A stretch of DNA of 64,000 nt from Tenacibaculum sp. 190524A02b (GCF_964036645.1 NZ_OZ038525.1:1411501-1475500); one strand, 5' to 3'. Shown: positions 46,357-54,468, counted from the stretch's first letter. Program-made: numbers and translations. Notes: a model not told the origin generated them from the letters alone.

Positions 46357-48141
46357 TTAATAATCTTCATCTGTAAGCGTTTTCATAAACACTACAATAG
46401 ACTTTATTTCTTTTTTAGTCAAACCTAGACTATCAGCTGGTAATGTTTGATATTCATAAGAAAACCCTAAACCTTCTCCTCCTCCATTATTATAAAACTC
46501 AACAACTTCTTCTAAGGTTTTATACACTCCATTATGCATATATGGTGCCGTTTTTGCTATATTTCTAATACTAGGGGTTTTAAAAAAGTGTTTTCTTTCA
46601 TTTGTTTTAAAAAGATTATACCTTCCTAAATCTTCACTTAATCCTGTTAAACCTATATTTGGAACACCAATAGCTTCTAACTCTGTATCATTATAATTAG
46701 GAGGTACAGTTCCATTAAATACAGGTGAAAAATGACAGGTTGCACATAAAGCTTTCCCTGTAAACAAGTTAAATCCATCTTTTTCCTCTTGAGTTAAAGT
46801 AGTTTCTTCTCCTCTAATGTTTTTATCAAATTTAGAATTAAACGGATTTAATGTTCTTATATAAGAAGCTATTGCATTTCGTATGTTATAATCTATTCGT
46901 TTGTTACCATATAATTCTTTTAATTTTTGCTGATAACCTTCATTTTTTATAACTCGATTTACTACTGAATCCATGGTCATATTAAATTCGTTATGGTTTT
47001 CTACCACACCTACTACTTGACCTTCTAAACTTCCTGATCTAGCATCCATAAAAAAACCTCTTTGAAAAGCTGCATAAGTTACCGTTGGTGTGTTTCTTGT
47101 TTGCCTGTTGTCAAAAACTCGTTTACCATCTGTAAATGCAAAATCTTTAACATGACAGGTTGCACAAGCCATCGTATTATCTTTTGATAATGACACATCA
47201 TTAAATAACGCTTTACCTAATGCTACTTTACTAGTTAACCTAACTGTATCGTTTTTATAGTCTGAGAAATACCCAATATTCAATGCATCTTCAGAAAATA
47301 ATGAAGTCATATTGTTTGACAATGCCATTGTAAAAGGAAACGTTACTTTCCAATCTTCCTGCACCTTAACCAATGTTTCCAACTGCGGATTTATATAACT
47401 CTTAATAAAATCAAACCTATCAAAAGTATCAAATTCATGTTTCAAAGCTTTTTGTGCCTTTTCAATTTGACTGGTAAATGTTTTTAATAATTCTTTTGAC
47501 GCAAACTTATCCTTGTGCAAGTTCACTACTGTTAAAATTGTTTGATAAGTGAGTATAGTTTCTTCTAAGGATTGATTTAATACTGGTGAATCAAAGCCTG
47601 TAATCCCCGTTGTAGCAATTCTAACTAATTGTTCTCGTAATAACCAAATAACATGGTACTCTTTTAGATCAATATGTATATTATTCCTAATTAGTTTTAA
47701 CCTGTTATTCGTTAAATCAACACTCTTTTTAAGCGCTACTGTATCAATAATTTCTTCATAAAGTGTTTCTTCTATTACTTGAAAACCAAAAGGCTTTATT
47801 ACTTTTATATTCGTTAAATCCTCCTCTTCTACTTTTAAAATATTAGGAGCGTTTAATGACTTGTAATTATTTTTATCAGAATACGCTAAAACAGGTTCTA
47901 AAAGTTTAAAATACTTTCTTGCCTTTTTATAATACTCTTTTTGTTGCGACAACTGGTTTGTTTTTGCTAGACTATCAATACTTGAGATAACTGTATCTAA
48001 ATACTGAGTATATATTACTTTTAACCCTTTATTGGCTGCTTCTAAAGAATAATACGTTGCCTCTTTTTTATGACACGATACTATTAATAGCAAAAGACAT
48101 ACACAAAGGTATGCCTTAAGCTTGCTTAATATGTTTTTCAT
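46357..48141 (-). CDS. di-haem cytochrome c peroxidase with imelysin-like N-terminal domain
   Basis: A 594-residue lipoprotein (lipobox IVSC, Cys23). Residues about 30-265 are all-helical and resemble imelysin-type domains (KPFGFQVIEETLYEE, ITGFDSPVLNQSLEETI). Residues about 290-594 are a CCP/MauG-type enzyme with two c-haem sites, MACATCHVKDFAF and LCATCHFSPVF, plus RNTPTV and the closing FKTPSIRNIAKTAPYMHNG. Acts in the periplasm on peroxide or in protein oxidation. Five bases after a PhoX-like gene, so one operon. Confidence 0.85.
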   Translation of the reverse strand: MKNILSKLKAYLCVCLLLLIVSCHKKEATYYSLEAANKGLKVIYTQYLDTVISSIDSLAKTNQLSQQKEYYKKARKYFKLLEPVLAYSDKNNYKSLNAPNILKVEEEDLTNIKVIKPFGFQVIEETLYEEIIDTVALKKSVDLTNNRLKLIRNNIHIDLKEYHVIWLLREQLVRIATTGITGFDSPVLNQSLEETILTYQTILTVVNLHKDKFASKELLKTFTSQIEKAQKALKHEFDTFDRFDFIKSYINPQLETLVKVQEDWKVTFPFTMALSNNMTSLFSEDALNIGYFSDYKNDTVRLTSKVALGKALFNDVSLSKDNTMACATCHVKDFAFTDGKRVFDNRQTRNTPTVTYAAFQRGFFMDARSGSLEGQVVGVVENHNEFNMTMDSVVNRVIKNEGYQQKLKELYGNKRIDYNIRNAIASYIRTLNPFNSKFDKNIRGEETTLTQEEKDGFNLFTGKALCATCHFSPVFNGTVPPNYNDTELEAIGVPNIGLTGLSEDLGRYNLFKTNERKHFFKTPSIRNIAKTAPYMHNGVYKTLEEVVEFYNNGGGEGLGFSYEYQTLPADSLGLTKKEIKSIVVFMKTLTDEDY

Positions 48142-48146
48142 ATTTC

Positions 48147-49676
48147 TTATCTGTCTAATCCAGTAAGTATATGTAAAACAGAACCTTCTTTTCTACTATT
48201 AGCTACATCAGAATTAGCTAAAGGATCTGTAAAAGCTGTTCCATCTGCTGGGTCCCAACCATGGTTCTGTGTAATTACCATAAATGTATTCTTACCGTTA
48301 TTTACAATATCAGTTACATCTATCATACCCGTAATTTCCCATGCTTTTCCTGTATTACCATAACCTTTAGTTGCTGCTAAATCTTGATTACATTCTAATA
48401 CCACTTTTAATTCACCTGTATTTAAATTGTATTGGTATAACCTAGCATAATGATTTTTTTCAGCAACATCAAAGTATCCGTTTGGATCTTCTTGAATGTA
48501 AGCATAATTTTCAGTTACTAAAATGTTATCAGGACTATGGAATTCTTTTGCTTTACCACTTAACTTGTCTCCATCTAATACACAAGTAATTGTTCCTTTA
48601 CCTGAAGGATCACTAGGATTTAAAACTACTTTATATATACGTCCATAAAAAGTTCCTTTATCTTTTAATCCATCTTTTCTTCTACCTGTAACACAAAAAT
48701 AAAGTTCTCTATTATTTGCTGCAGAACCTCTTCTCCAATCAATATCCTCTAATCTAGAGAATCCCATTACGTCTTTATTTTTACACTCCGTATCTAACGC
48801 ATTGATTTCTTTTTCCTGTAATTCAACAAACTCAATATCATATGATTTTCCTTCTTCCATATCCATTTCATAATCAACACCAGCAGTTGTTACTTTTAAA
48901 CCATATAACTTACCACCTTCTAAATCTCCTTGATTACCAACATACATTCCTAATTGTCCAGAAGGCATATCATTATTACTATGGTCATCTCCTATAAACA
49001 CAACCGTTTTTCCAGCATATGCATCTTTACCTATAGCCACAGCATTTTCAGTAGACCATTGTCCTAAAGCTGTTAACATTTTTGCTGTACCAGCTTGATC
49101 TGCACTTTTTGTTGGTTCAGTAGCAAAAACTCCTTTAGAAGCTCCACCCCATTCTCCTCCTGATAAATATAACGGCCCAAATCCGTGTTCTTGAGGTGAA
49201 ATTAATGAACCTGAACACTGCGCTGTATTTGCAGTAGCAGCAGCATTTAAAATATAATCTCCAGAAACAGGTCTTAAGTTTTTATTTAATTTAATACGTG
49301 CTATAGAATAATCTGCTTCTATATTATTAATTAAAGTAAAACTTCCATCAGCTTCTGCAATCAACCCTGCACCATCTGCCATTGAACCATATACAAAATC
49401 AGGTGAATTAGGTATCACATCTTCCGATGATAAAATTGGAGTAATTTTTAAATCTGAAAATTCTCCGGTAACTTTTAAAAAATTTGGTGTTTTTGATGCT
49501 GTTAAATATACACTAGCATCTGAACCATCATTTCCATCGTTTCCGTCATTTCCATCTTTACCGTCCTTACCATCTATCCCATCAATTCCGTCTACACCAT
49601 CTTGACAAGAGGTTACAGAAGTAAAAGCTATTGATATTGCCATTAAAGCAACTAAGCTTAGTTTTAATCGTTTCAT
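48147..49676 (-). CDS. PhoX-like lipoprotein with collagen-like G-x-D linker
   Basis: A 509-residue lipoprotein (lipobox SVTSC, Cys24). Directly after the Cys is a collagen-like linker GVDGIDGIDGKDGKDGNDG of Gly-x-Asp triplets (about 27-53). The rest is predicted beta-propeller with PhoX/DUF839 features: GEWGGASKGVFA, FIGDDHSNNDMPSGQLGMYV, RLEDIDWRRG and FHSPDNILVTENYAYIQEDPNG. PhoX proteins are Ca/Fe-dependent phosphatases, but metal ligands here cannot be confirmed. It heads the operon with the peroxidase. Confidence 0.72.
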   Translation of the reverse strand: MKRLKLSLVALMAISIAFTSVTSCQDGVDGIDGIDGKDGKDGNDGNDGNDGSDASVYLTASKTPNFLKVTGEFSDLKITPILSSEDVIPNSPDFVYGSMADGAGLIAEADGSFTLINNIEADYSIARIKLNKNLRPVSGDYILNAAATANTAQCSGSLISPQEHGFGPLYLSGGEWGGASKGVFATEPTKSADQAGTAKMLTALGQWSTENAVAIGKDAYAGKTVVFIGDDHSNNDMPSGQLGMYVGNQGDLEGGKLYGLKVTTAGVDYEMDMEEGKSYDIEFVELQEKEINALDTECKNKDVMGFSRLEDIDWRRGSAANNRELYFCVTGRRKDGLKDKGTFYGRIYKVVLNPSDPSGKGTITCVLDGDKLSGKAKEFHSPDNILVTENYAYIQEDPNGYFDVAEKNHYARLYQYNLNTGELKVVLECNQDLAATKGYGNTGKAWEITGMIDVTDIVNNGKNTFMVITQNHGWDPADGTAFTDPLANSDVANSRKEGSVLHILTGLDR

Positions 49677-50189
49677 TGTTTTCTTTATTTAGTTAATATT
49701 TCAGCACAAAAAAACGTTTTGAAATTAAGCTTAACCTTATCCTAATTTTAAATTGATATAAGATAAATGTTAGCTATTTTATCAAACTTTAAATAACTAG
49801 ATTTATTCTAAATAAAGATAATATAGTATTAAACTAGACAAACATTTGCTATTTAACTAATAATAAATAAAACATTGATAATTTTACAAAAAGGACGCTT
49901 AACATTAAAGAAACATTAGTATTATTTCTAGATAACTATATAAAAAGAAAAAACGCCATATAAATGACGTTTTACACCCCTTCATATTTACTTTAAAAAT
50001 ATGAATAACTACAAAGAATCTTCAACTAATACTTAATGCAGTTAAAACCAAAAAACTGCTTCAATAAACAATGAGATCTATCCGATTCCCTATAAATGCT
50101 TTTTCATAAAAATTTTCCCCGACGACTCTAAGTATTATTTTTTATTGCTTATTTCTGATACAAATATATTTTGTCAATTTTTAAATGTG
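49677..50189. other. gene-free AT-rich region upstream of the PhoX-like operon
   Basis: No convincing open frame or homology. It must hold the promoter of the minus-strand PhoX-like operon, though no perfect TAnnTTTG box was found. One hairpin (AAACGCCAT/ATGACGTTT with one mismatch) at about 49951-49971. Confidence 0.5.
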
Positions 50190-50228
50190 GTAAGTCAGTG
50201 ACTTACTTTTAGTAAGTCACTGACTTAC
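50190..50228. repeat. nested palindrome: two 17-base palindromes facing each other
   Basis: GTAAGTCAGTGACTTAC (50190-50206) and GTAAGTCACTGACTTAC (50212-50228) are each palindromic around one central base, and they are exact reverse complements of one another, 5 bases apart. Followed by GGCC-GATTTT-GGCC. It lies about 83 bases upstream of a -7 box; a dimeric regulator could bind each half. Confidence 0.85.
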
Positions 50229-50310
50229 TTTTTGGCCGATTTTGGCCTTTTTTTGCTGTTTTTTGTTAAAGAAATGTTAAAATCGTTTTTTTAGGATTCT
50301 AGAAAAGCCA

Positions 50311-50318
50311 TATCTTTG
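50311..50318 (+). promoter_or_regulatory. -7 box TATCTTTG of the first short unit
   Basis: Perfect TAnnTTTG, followed by CCCATCAATG. Transcription would begin at about 50323, so the ORF starting 50327 would be almost leaderless. A terminator closes the unit at 50507. Confidence 0.55.
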
Positions 50319-50326
50319 TCCCATCA

Positions 50327-50455
50327 ATGACAAAAATTAAAACACATAACATTCAATTTATAACACTTATTAGTGGTGTAATTGAAAAATTACTTGGAGA
50401 GTTTCTTGAAAAAAGTGACGCTCTATGTATACATTTTAAAGTTTTACAAACATGA
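50327..50455 (+). CDS. possible 42-residue small protein
   Basis: Short open frame beginning MTKIKTHNIQFITLISGVIE and ending FKVLQT. Mildly amphipathic, no signal peptide. It fills most of a unit bounded by a -7 box and a good terminator, but almost no leader precedes the ATG and no ribosome-binding site is possible, so the transcript could equally be a non-coding RNA of about 185 bases. Not recognised. Confidence 0.35.
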   Translation: MTKIKTHNIQFITLISGVIEKLLGEFLEKSDALCIHFKVLQT

Positions 50456-50482
50456 TATAACTATATAAATGAATAATACATA

Positions 50483-50507
50483 AGCGTCCAATACTATATT
50501 GGGCGCT
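50483..50507 (+). terminator. terminator of the first short unit
   Basis: Stem AGCGTCCAATA/TATTGGGCGCT (one G-T pair), loop CTA, followed by seven or more T. Confidence 0.92.
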
Positions 50508-50699
50508 TTTTTTATATTTTTTTTACAATATGAGCATCGTACATTAATACAACATATAGAATTTGATTTTAACTATTAAACAACTGATTAGCAAAACATT
50601 GTTAGTTATACACACAACTAGAGAACTTCTGGACAAATACCTCTTTGCCTCAAAACAAACATAAACCACTAACAAACAAGTAATTACCTGTAAAAATTA

Positions 50700-50731
50700 T
50701 TTGCACAGTAAAAAAAAACGCTACATCTTTG
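50700..50731 (+). promoter_or_regulatory. promoter of the second short unit
   Basis: TTTG (50700-50703), 20 bases, CATCTTTG (50724-50731), one mismatch to TAnnTTTG. The surrounding TACATCTTTGCCTCA nearly repeats TACCTCTTTGCCTCA at 50639-50653, which may be a duplicated promoter. Confidence 0.55.
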
Positions 50732-50783
50732 CCTCATCAAAAACAACAAATAATCGAATAATAACTATTTAAAATAAGTAACA

Positions 50784-50891
50784 ATGTATTTACACAGCAC
50801 AACAATCAATAGTAAGGGGAAAATGATAGCCGAATTTGGTATTGAGTTAGTAGTTAGTAAAGATGTAATTTATAAGATGTATTGTAAGTAA
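50784..50891 (+). CDS. possible 35-residue small protein
   Basis: Open frame MYLHSTTINSKGKMIAEFGI... ending DVIYKMYCK. Expected transcription start is about 50737, leaving a leader of some 47 bases, and a terminator lies 30 bases beyond the stop. No family recognised. Short frames like this arise by chance, so translation is uncertain. Confidence 0.35.
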   Translation: MYLHSTTINSKGKMIAEFGIELVVSKDVIYKMYCK

Positions 50892-50920
50892 TGAGATAAA
50901 CGATTCATTCACATATATAT

Positions 50921-50949
50921 AAAGGCATCTTAGTTTATAAGATGCCTTT
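50921..50949 (+). terminator. terminator of the second short unit
   Basis: Stem AAAGGCATCTTA/TAAGATGCCTTT with loop GTTTA, then a T-run. Confidence 0.92.
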
Positions 50950-51024
50950 TTTATTATACTATAATTAGAAAAACGTGATAAATACTCATTATTTCATTGC
51001 TAAAATGTTAAAATCAGTGAATTT

Positions 51025-51056
51025 TTTGGAAATATCGCAATAAATTCTTATATTTG
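51025..51056 (+). promoter_or_regulatory. consensus Bacteroidota promoter for the structured leader
   Basis: TTTG (51025-51028), 20-base spacer, TATATTTG (51049-51056): both elements perfect. Transcription would start near 51062 and, without a terminator before 51702, run through the structured region and the lipoprotein gene at 51484. Confidence 0.7.
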
Positions 51057-51078
51057 AGTATATGAAAATTAAAACACT

Positions 51079-51165
51079 ATGAAAACATTTAAATTGCACA
51101 TACTAATTGAAAAAGGACGTTTACTCATCCAATTGCTACGCTTCCTAAAATTTCATACACCGTAA
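51079..51165 (+). CDS. possible 28-residue leader peptide
   Basis: ATG closely behind the promoter; frame MKTFKLHILIEKGRLLIQLL ending KFHTP, hydrophobic and basic, overlapping the first stem of the structured region. A seven-codon frame (ATG 51062) precedes it. It may be a leader peptide or chance. Confidence 0.3.
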   Translation: MKTFKLHILIEKGRLLIQLLRFLKFHTP

Positions 51166-51450
51166 CGGATAACACAACTATTTTAGTTGTATGAAATCAA
51201 TCAGCTAGCGAAGCACATTAAATTGCAAACGCTTCCTAAATTTATGAAAAGGTAGAATTTACCTGAAGTCTGTTGTACTCAATAGGCCTTGGCAGTAAAG
51301 CATCTTCAAAAATTTTGACATTCATAGTCAATTAAATTCTACAAACACCCAATTCATTGGGGTGTATGGCTATACATCTTATCGAAAGATAAGCATGCTA
51401 TGAACCATCGAATGTATTTCGAGATAACTATTGCTGCATATGCGGCCTAG
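51115..51450 (+). ncRNA. candidate structured RNA or long structured 5' leader
   Basis: Dense pairing in an otherwise non-coding stretch. Seen: a three-way junction (51150-51158 with 51189-51197, enclosing CCG-TAA-CGG and ACAACT/AGTTGT; the last two pairs of the stems compete), a long-range stem 51252-51261 with 51333-51342 (10 pairs) enclosing TGAAG/CTTCA and TTGAC/GTCAA hairpins, ACACC-CAAT/ATTGGGGTGT, CTTATC-GAAA-GATAAG (51378-51393, GNRA loop) and TCGAA/TTCGA (51408-51422). The motif ACGCTTCCTAAA occurs twice. The RNA class is unknown to me. Ends about 34 bases before the lipoprotein ATG. Confidence 0.55.
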
Positions 51451-51483
51451 AAAACTAATGTCAACTATTAAAAATTGAAAATT

Positions 51484-51681
51484 ATGAAAACTTTAAAAAC
51501 TATTTTTGGTCTACTTGTTTTATTAACCTTAACTACTTCTTGTACTGATTTAAGTGAAGATTTAAAACTAAAAGATAAAATTGATAACGAGCCTCCTACT
51601 ATTACTATAGGAGTTAAAGGAGAGTCCCCTTTTTATACTGGTGGTGGAGATGGTAGTGGTGATGGAACTGATAAAGAATAA
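51484..51681 (+). CDS. small lipoprotein with Gly/Asp-rich tail
   Basis: A 65-residue lipoprotein from ATG 51484 (a TTG at 51475 is less likely): signal MKTLKTIFGLLVLLTLTTSC, then a mature peptide of about 45 residues (DLSEDLKLKDKIDNEPPT, FYTGGGDGSGDGTDKE). The acidic, glycine-rich end is unstructured. Similar short lipoproteins beside TPR kinases are familiar to me from flavobacteria, but without a known role. It is 65 bases upstream of the sensor kinase and could be its ligand or accessory; that is inference. Confidence 0.65.
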   Translation: MKTLKTIFGLLVLLTLTTSCTDLSEDLKLKDKIDNEPPTITIGVKGESPFYTGGGDGSGDGTDKE

Positions 51682-51701
51682 ATATCTTTGTCAAATATAC
51701 A

Positions 51702-51730
51702 AAAGTCTTTAGTAATTACTAAAGGCTTTT
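51702..51730 (+). terminator. terminator between lipoprotein and kinase genes
   Basis: Stem AAAGTCTTTAGT/ACTAAAGGCTTT (one G-T pair), loop AATT, then a T-run. A -7-like box TAGATTTG (51734-51741) sits directly in or after the T-run, 5 bases before the kinase ATG. Confidence 0.88.
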
Positions 51731-51746
51731 TTTTAGATTTGCATTT

Positions 51747-53795
51747 ATGCAAGAAAAGATTTTTTTTATTTTTTTTTATTTTACTTTTTCTTTGCTTTTT
51801 CTCTCTTGTAAAGAAGTTAAGAAAGACCTTCCTCAAAAAAAAGCACAAACTGAATTAGATAGTATCACTTACTTTCTAAATAAATCAAAAAAAAACTTAT
51901 TACATAAAAACTCTAGAGTTAAAATTTTAAATAAAGTTTACTCTAAAATTAAGAATAAACAAAATTCAAGTTTAAAAGCCAAACAATATAGTACTCTTGC
52001 CTATCAATATTTTAAAAATGGTGATACCATTCACTTTTTAAAATTAAACAAAGAAGCAAAAAATTTGGCCATTAAAATTAAAGATACTTTTGCCATTGCA
52101 GATGTCTATTGGAACTATGCAAATTTTTACAACAAAAAGCAAGTTTATGAAAAATCATATTCTTATTACAACAAAGCATACAACCACTTTAATAACATAA
52201 ATAAAGATTTTGAGTCTGCTAAAATGCTATATGCCATGTCCTATATAAAAGGCCGTTACAGAAGCTATATGAGTAGTGAAATTCTTAATGTAAAGGCTTT
52301 AGAAAAATTCAAGCTATTAAAGAAAAACTTTGACATTTATCAAAGTTATAATCATTTGGGACTCTTACAATATGATATTAAAGAATATAACAAAGCTATT
52401 TTTTATTATGAAAAGGCTTTAGAGTTTTACAATAAATTAAAACCAAAAACTAAAAAGAAAAACTACATAGAGATCTATAATAATATTGCTAACGCTTATT
52501 TCAAAAAAGGAAAATACAATACTGCTCTTTTTTACTATAATAAAGAACTTAATAACAATCTACTAAGAAAAGAGCAATATGCCCGTATCATAGATAATCG
52601 AGCCTTTTGTAAACTAGCAATGCATGATACTATAAGTGTTAAATCTGATTTTTTAAAAGCTTTAGAAATTCGTGATAGTTTACAGAACAAAACTGACATT
52701 ATAACCTCTAAAATACGTTTATCGGATTATTACAAATATGTAAAAGACACCATTAAGGCAATAAAATACGCTAAAGAAGCAAACAAACTAGCTAAAAGGG
52801 TTAAAAATGGGGGTGATTATTTAACTTCTTTACAGCAACTAGCCAATTTAGATACTCAAAATACCAAAAAATATTTAGACCGTTATATTACCTTTAATGA
52901 CAGCTTAATAAATGCGGAACGCAGAATACAAAATAAGTTTGCGCGTATTGAGTTTGAAACGGATGAGTATATAGAAGAAACAGAGCGTTTAACCCAACAA
53001 CGTATTTGGATTTTAGTCACCAGTTTGGGTGGTTTACTAATTTTGAGTCTGTTGTATTTTTTACGTATGCAAAAAATACAAAATGAAAAGCTAAGTATTG
53101 AAGCGGAACAACAAAAAGCTAATGAAGAAGTATACATCCTTACCTTACAACAACAAGCCAAATTGGAAGAGGAACGTATTAAAGAGCGTAACCGTATTTC
53201 AGAAGAACTACACGATGGTATTTTAGGAAAACTATTTGGTACGCGCTTTGGCTTAGGCTTTTTACCCTTGCAAGGAGATGTTGCTACTTTAGAAAAACAC
53301 AAAGACTTACTGGATGAATTACAAGATATTGAAAAAGAAATTAGAGATGTATCTCATAAGTTAAGTGATAATTTTAATAGTTCTGATATTAACTTTTCTT
53401 CAATTATTAAACAATTGCTAGAAGATAAAAGCGTTATTGGTAATTTTAAGTATCAGATTAGTGTATCCTCAGATATTTCTTGGAATGCTATGAATGAAAT
53501 AACCAAAGCTAATATTTATAGAATAATTCAGGAAGCTTTACAGAATATTATTAAGCATGCTAACGCAAAAAATGTTACTTTAGATTTTTATTTGCAAAAT
53601 GAGAATTTGGTTGCAAAAATAACAGATGATGGTGTTGGTTTTAATAGTAAAAAAGGTAAAAAAGGAATTGGTATTAAAAATATAAAATCAAGAGTTGAAA
53701 AATTAAAAGGAAGTTTAACAATAGAATCAAAAATAAACGTAGGTACTATCCTACACATTAATACTCCCTACATCAAAAAAGATGGAAGAAAATAA
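51747..53795 (+). CDS. sensor histidine kinase with extracytoplasmic TPR domain
   Basis: A 682-residue sensor. Lipoprotein-like signal (LLFLSC, Cys21), then about 380 residues of tetratricopeptide repeats (SYYNKAYNHFNNINKDFESA, AIFYYEKALEFYNKLK, TALFYYNKELNNN), one membrane helix (about 420-439), coiled coil, HisKA_3 dimerisation/phosphoacceptor motif ISEELHDGILGK (His489), and HATPase with NIYRIIQEALQNIIKHA and DDGVGFNSKKGKKGIGIKNI. The TPR part should face the periplasm and bind a peptide or protein. Its end overlaps the response regulator by 14 bases. Confidence 0.92.
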   Translation: MQEKIFFIFFYFTFSLLFLSCKEVKKDLPQKKAQTELDSITYFLNKSKKNLLHKNSRVKILNKVYSKIKNKQNSSLKAKQYSTLAYQYFKNGDTIHFLKLNKEAKNLAIKIKDTFAIADVYWNYANFYNKKQVYEKSYSYYNKAYNHFNNINKDFESAKMLYAMSYIKGRYRSYMSSEILNVKALEKFKLLKKNFDIYQSYNHLGLLQYDIKEYNKAIFYYEKALEFYNKLKPKTKKKNYIEIYNNIANAYFKKGKYNTALFYYNKELNNNLLRKEQYARIIDNRAFCKLAMHDTISVKSDFLKALEIRDSLQNKTDIITSKIRLSDYYKYVKDTIKAIKYAKEANKLAKRVKNGGDYLTSLQQLANLDTQNTKKYLDRYITFNDSLINAERRIQNKFARIEFETDEYIEETERLTQQRIWILVTSLGGLLILSLLYFLRMQKIQNEKLSIEAEQQKANEEVYILTLQQQAKLEEERIKERNRISEELHDGILGKLFGTRFGLGFLPLQGDVATLEKHKDLLDELQDIEKEIRDVSHKLSDNFNSSDINFSSIIKQLLEDKSVIGNFKYQISVSSDISWNAMNEITKANIYRIIQEALQNIIKHANAKNVTLDFYLQNENLVAKITDDGVGFNSKKGKKGIGIKNIKSRVEKLKGSLTIESKINVGTILHINTPYIKKDGRK

Positions 53796-54468
53796 CAAGT
53801 TAACAGCTTTAATCATTGACGACCACCCTTTAATTTCTGAAGCTTATAAAAGTGCTTTTCGTTATTTAGAAATGCAAGAAAACACATTTTTCTTTGACAT
53901 TCACGTGAAACATAATTGTGATGATGCGCGTGAAATTATTCATGAGTTTTCTGAGGCTAATAAAACTATTGACATTATCTTTTTAGACATGCGTTTGCCT
54001 GCTTCTGAAGACGGTACTATTTTGTCTGGTGAAGATTTAGGTCATAAGATAAACGACATGTTACCTGACAGTAAAATTATTGTTTCTACTACTTTTAATG
54101 ATAATTACAGAGTGCATAGTATTATTAGAAGTATAGATCCAGATGGTTTTTTAGTAAAAAATGATATTACGCCACATGAATTGGTAACCGCTATAAAAGA
54201 AGTGTTAACTGCTCCTCCGTATTATAGTAAAACAGTAATGAAATTGGTTCGTAACCAAATGTCTAGTGATTATATTTTGGACGATATTGATCGTAAGATT
54301 TTATACGAGCTTTCCATTGGTAATAAAATGAAGAAGCTTCCAGAGGTAATTCCACTTTCTTTTGCTGGAATTCAAAAAAGAAAACGTCAAATAGCTAAAA
54401 TTTTTGGAGTAGACAGTAATGATGACCGAGAACTTATTTTAGTAGCTAGAGATAAAGGTTTTTTATAA
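53782..54468 (+). CDS. NarL/LuxR-type response regulator
   Basis: A 228-residue response regulator: receiver domain with acidic pair IIDDHPLI and phosphoacceptor Asp69 in IIFLDMRLP, switch TTFNDN and Lys in GFLVKND. The C-terminal part (YILDDIDRKILYELSIGNKMKKLPEVIPLSFAGIQKRKRQIAKIFG) is a diverged HTH of the LuxR class. Partner of the upstream kinase, with overlapping genes. Target genes are unknown; the upstream short units are candidates. Confidence 0.92.
   Translation: MEENNKLTALIIDDHPLISEAYKSAFRYLEMQENTFFFDIHVKHNCDDAREIIHEFSEANKTIDIIFLDMRLPASEDGTILSGEDLGHKINDMLPDSKIIVSTTFNDNYRVHSIIRSIDPDGFLVKNDITPHELVTAIKEVLTAPPYYSKTVMKLVRNQMSSDYILDDIDRKILYELSIGNKMKKLPEVIPLSFAGIQKRKRQIAKIFGVDSNDDRELILVARDKGFL

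Noticed and set aside
50190..50228. Rho-independent terminator
   Set aside because: Each arm is itself palindromic, only a weak T-run follows, and no gene on the plus strand ends upstream, so an operator is more plausible.
51115..51450. Retron, group II intron domain V, tmRNA, RNase P RNA or SRP RNA
   Set aside because: No reverse transcriptase is nearby, the CTTATC-GAAA-GATAAG hairpin lacks the catalytic triad pairing of domain V, and none of the conserved core sequences of tmRNA, RNase P or SRP RNA are present.
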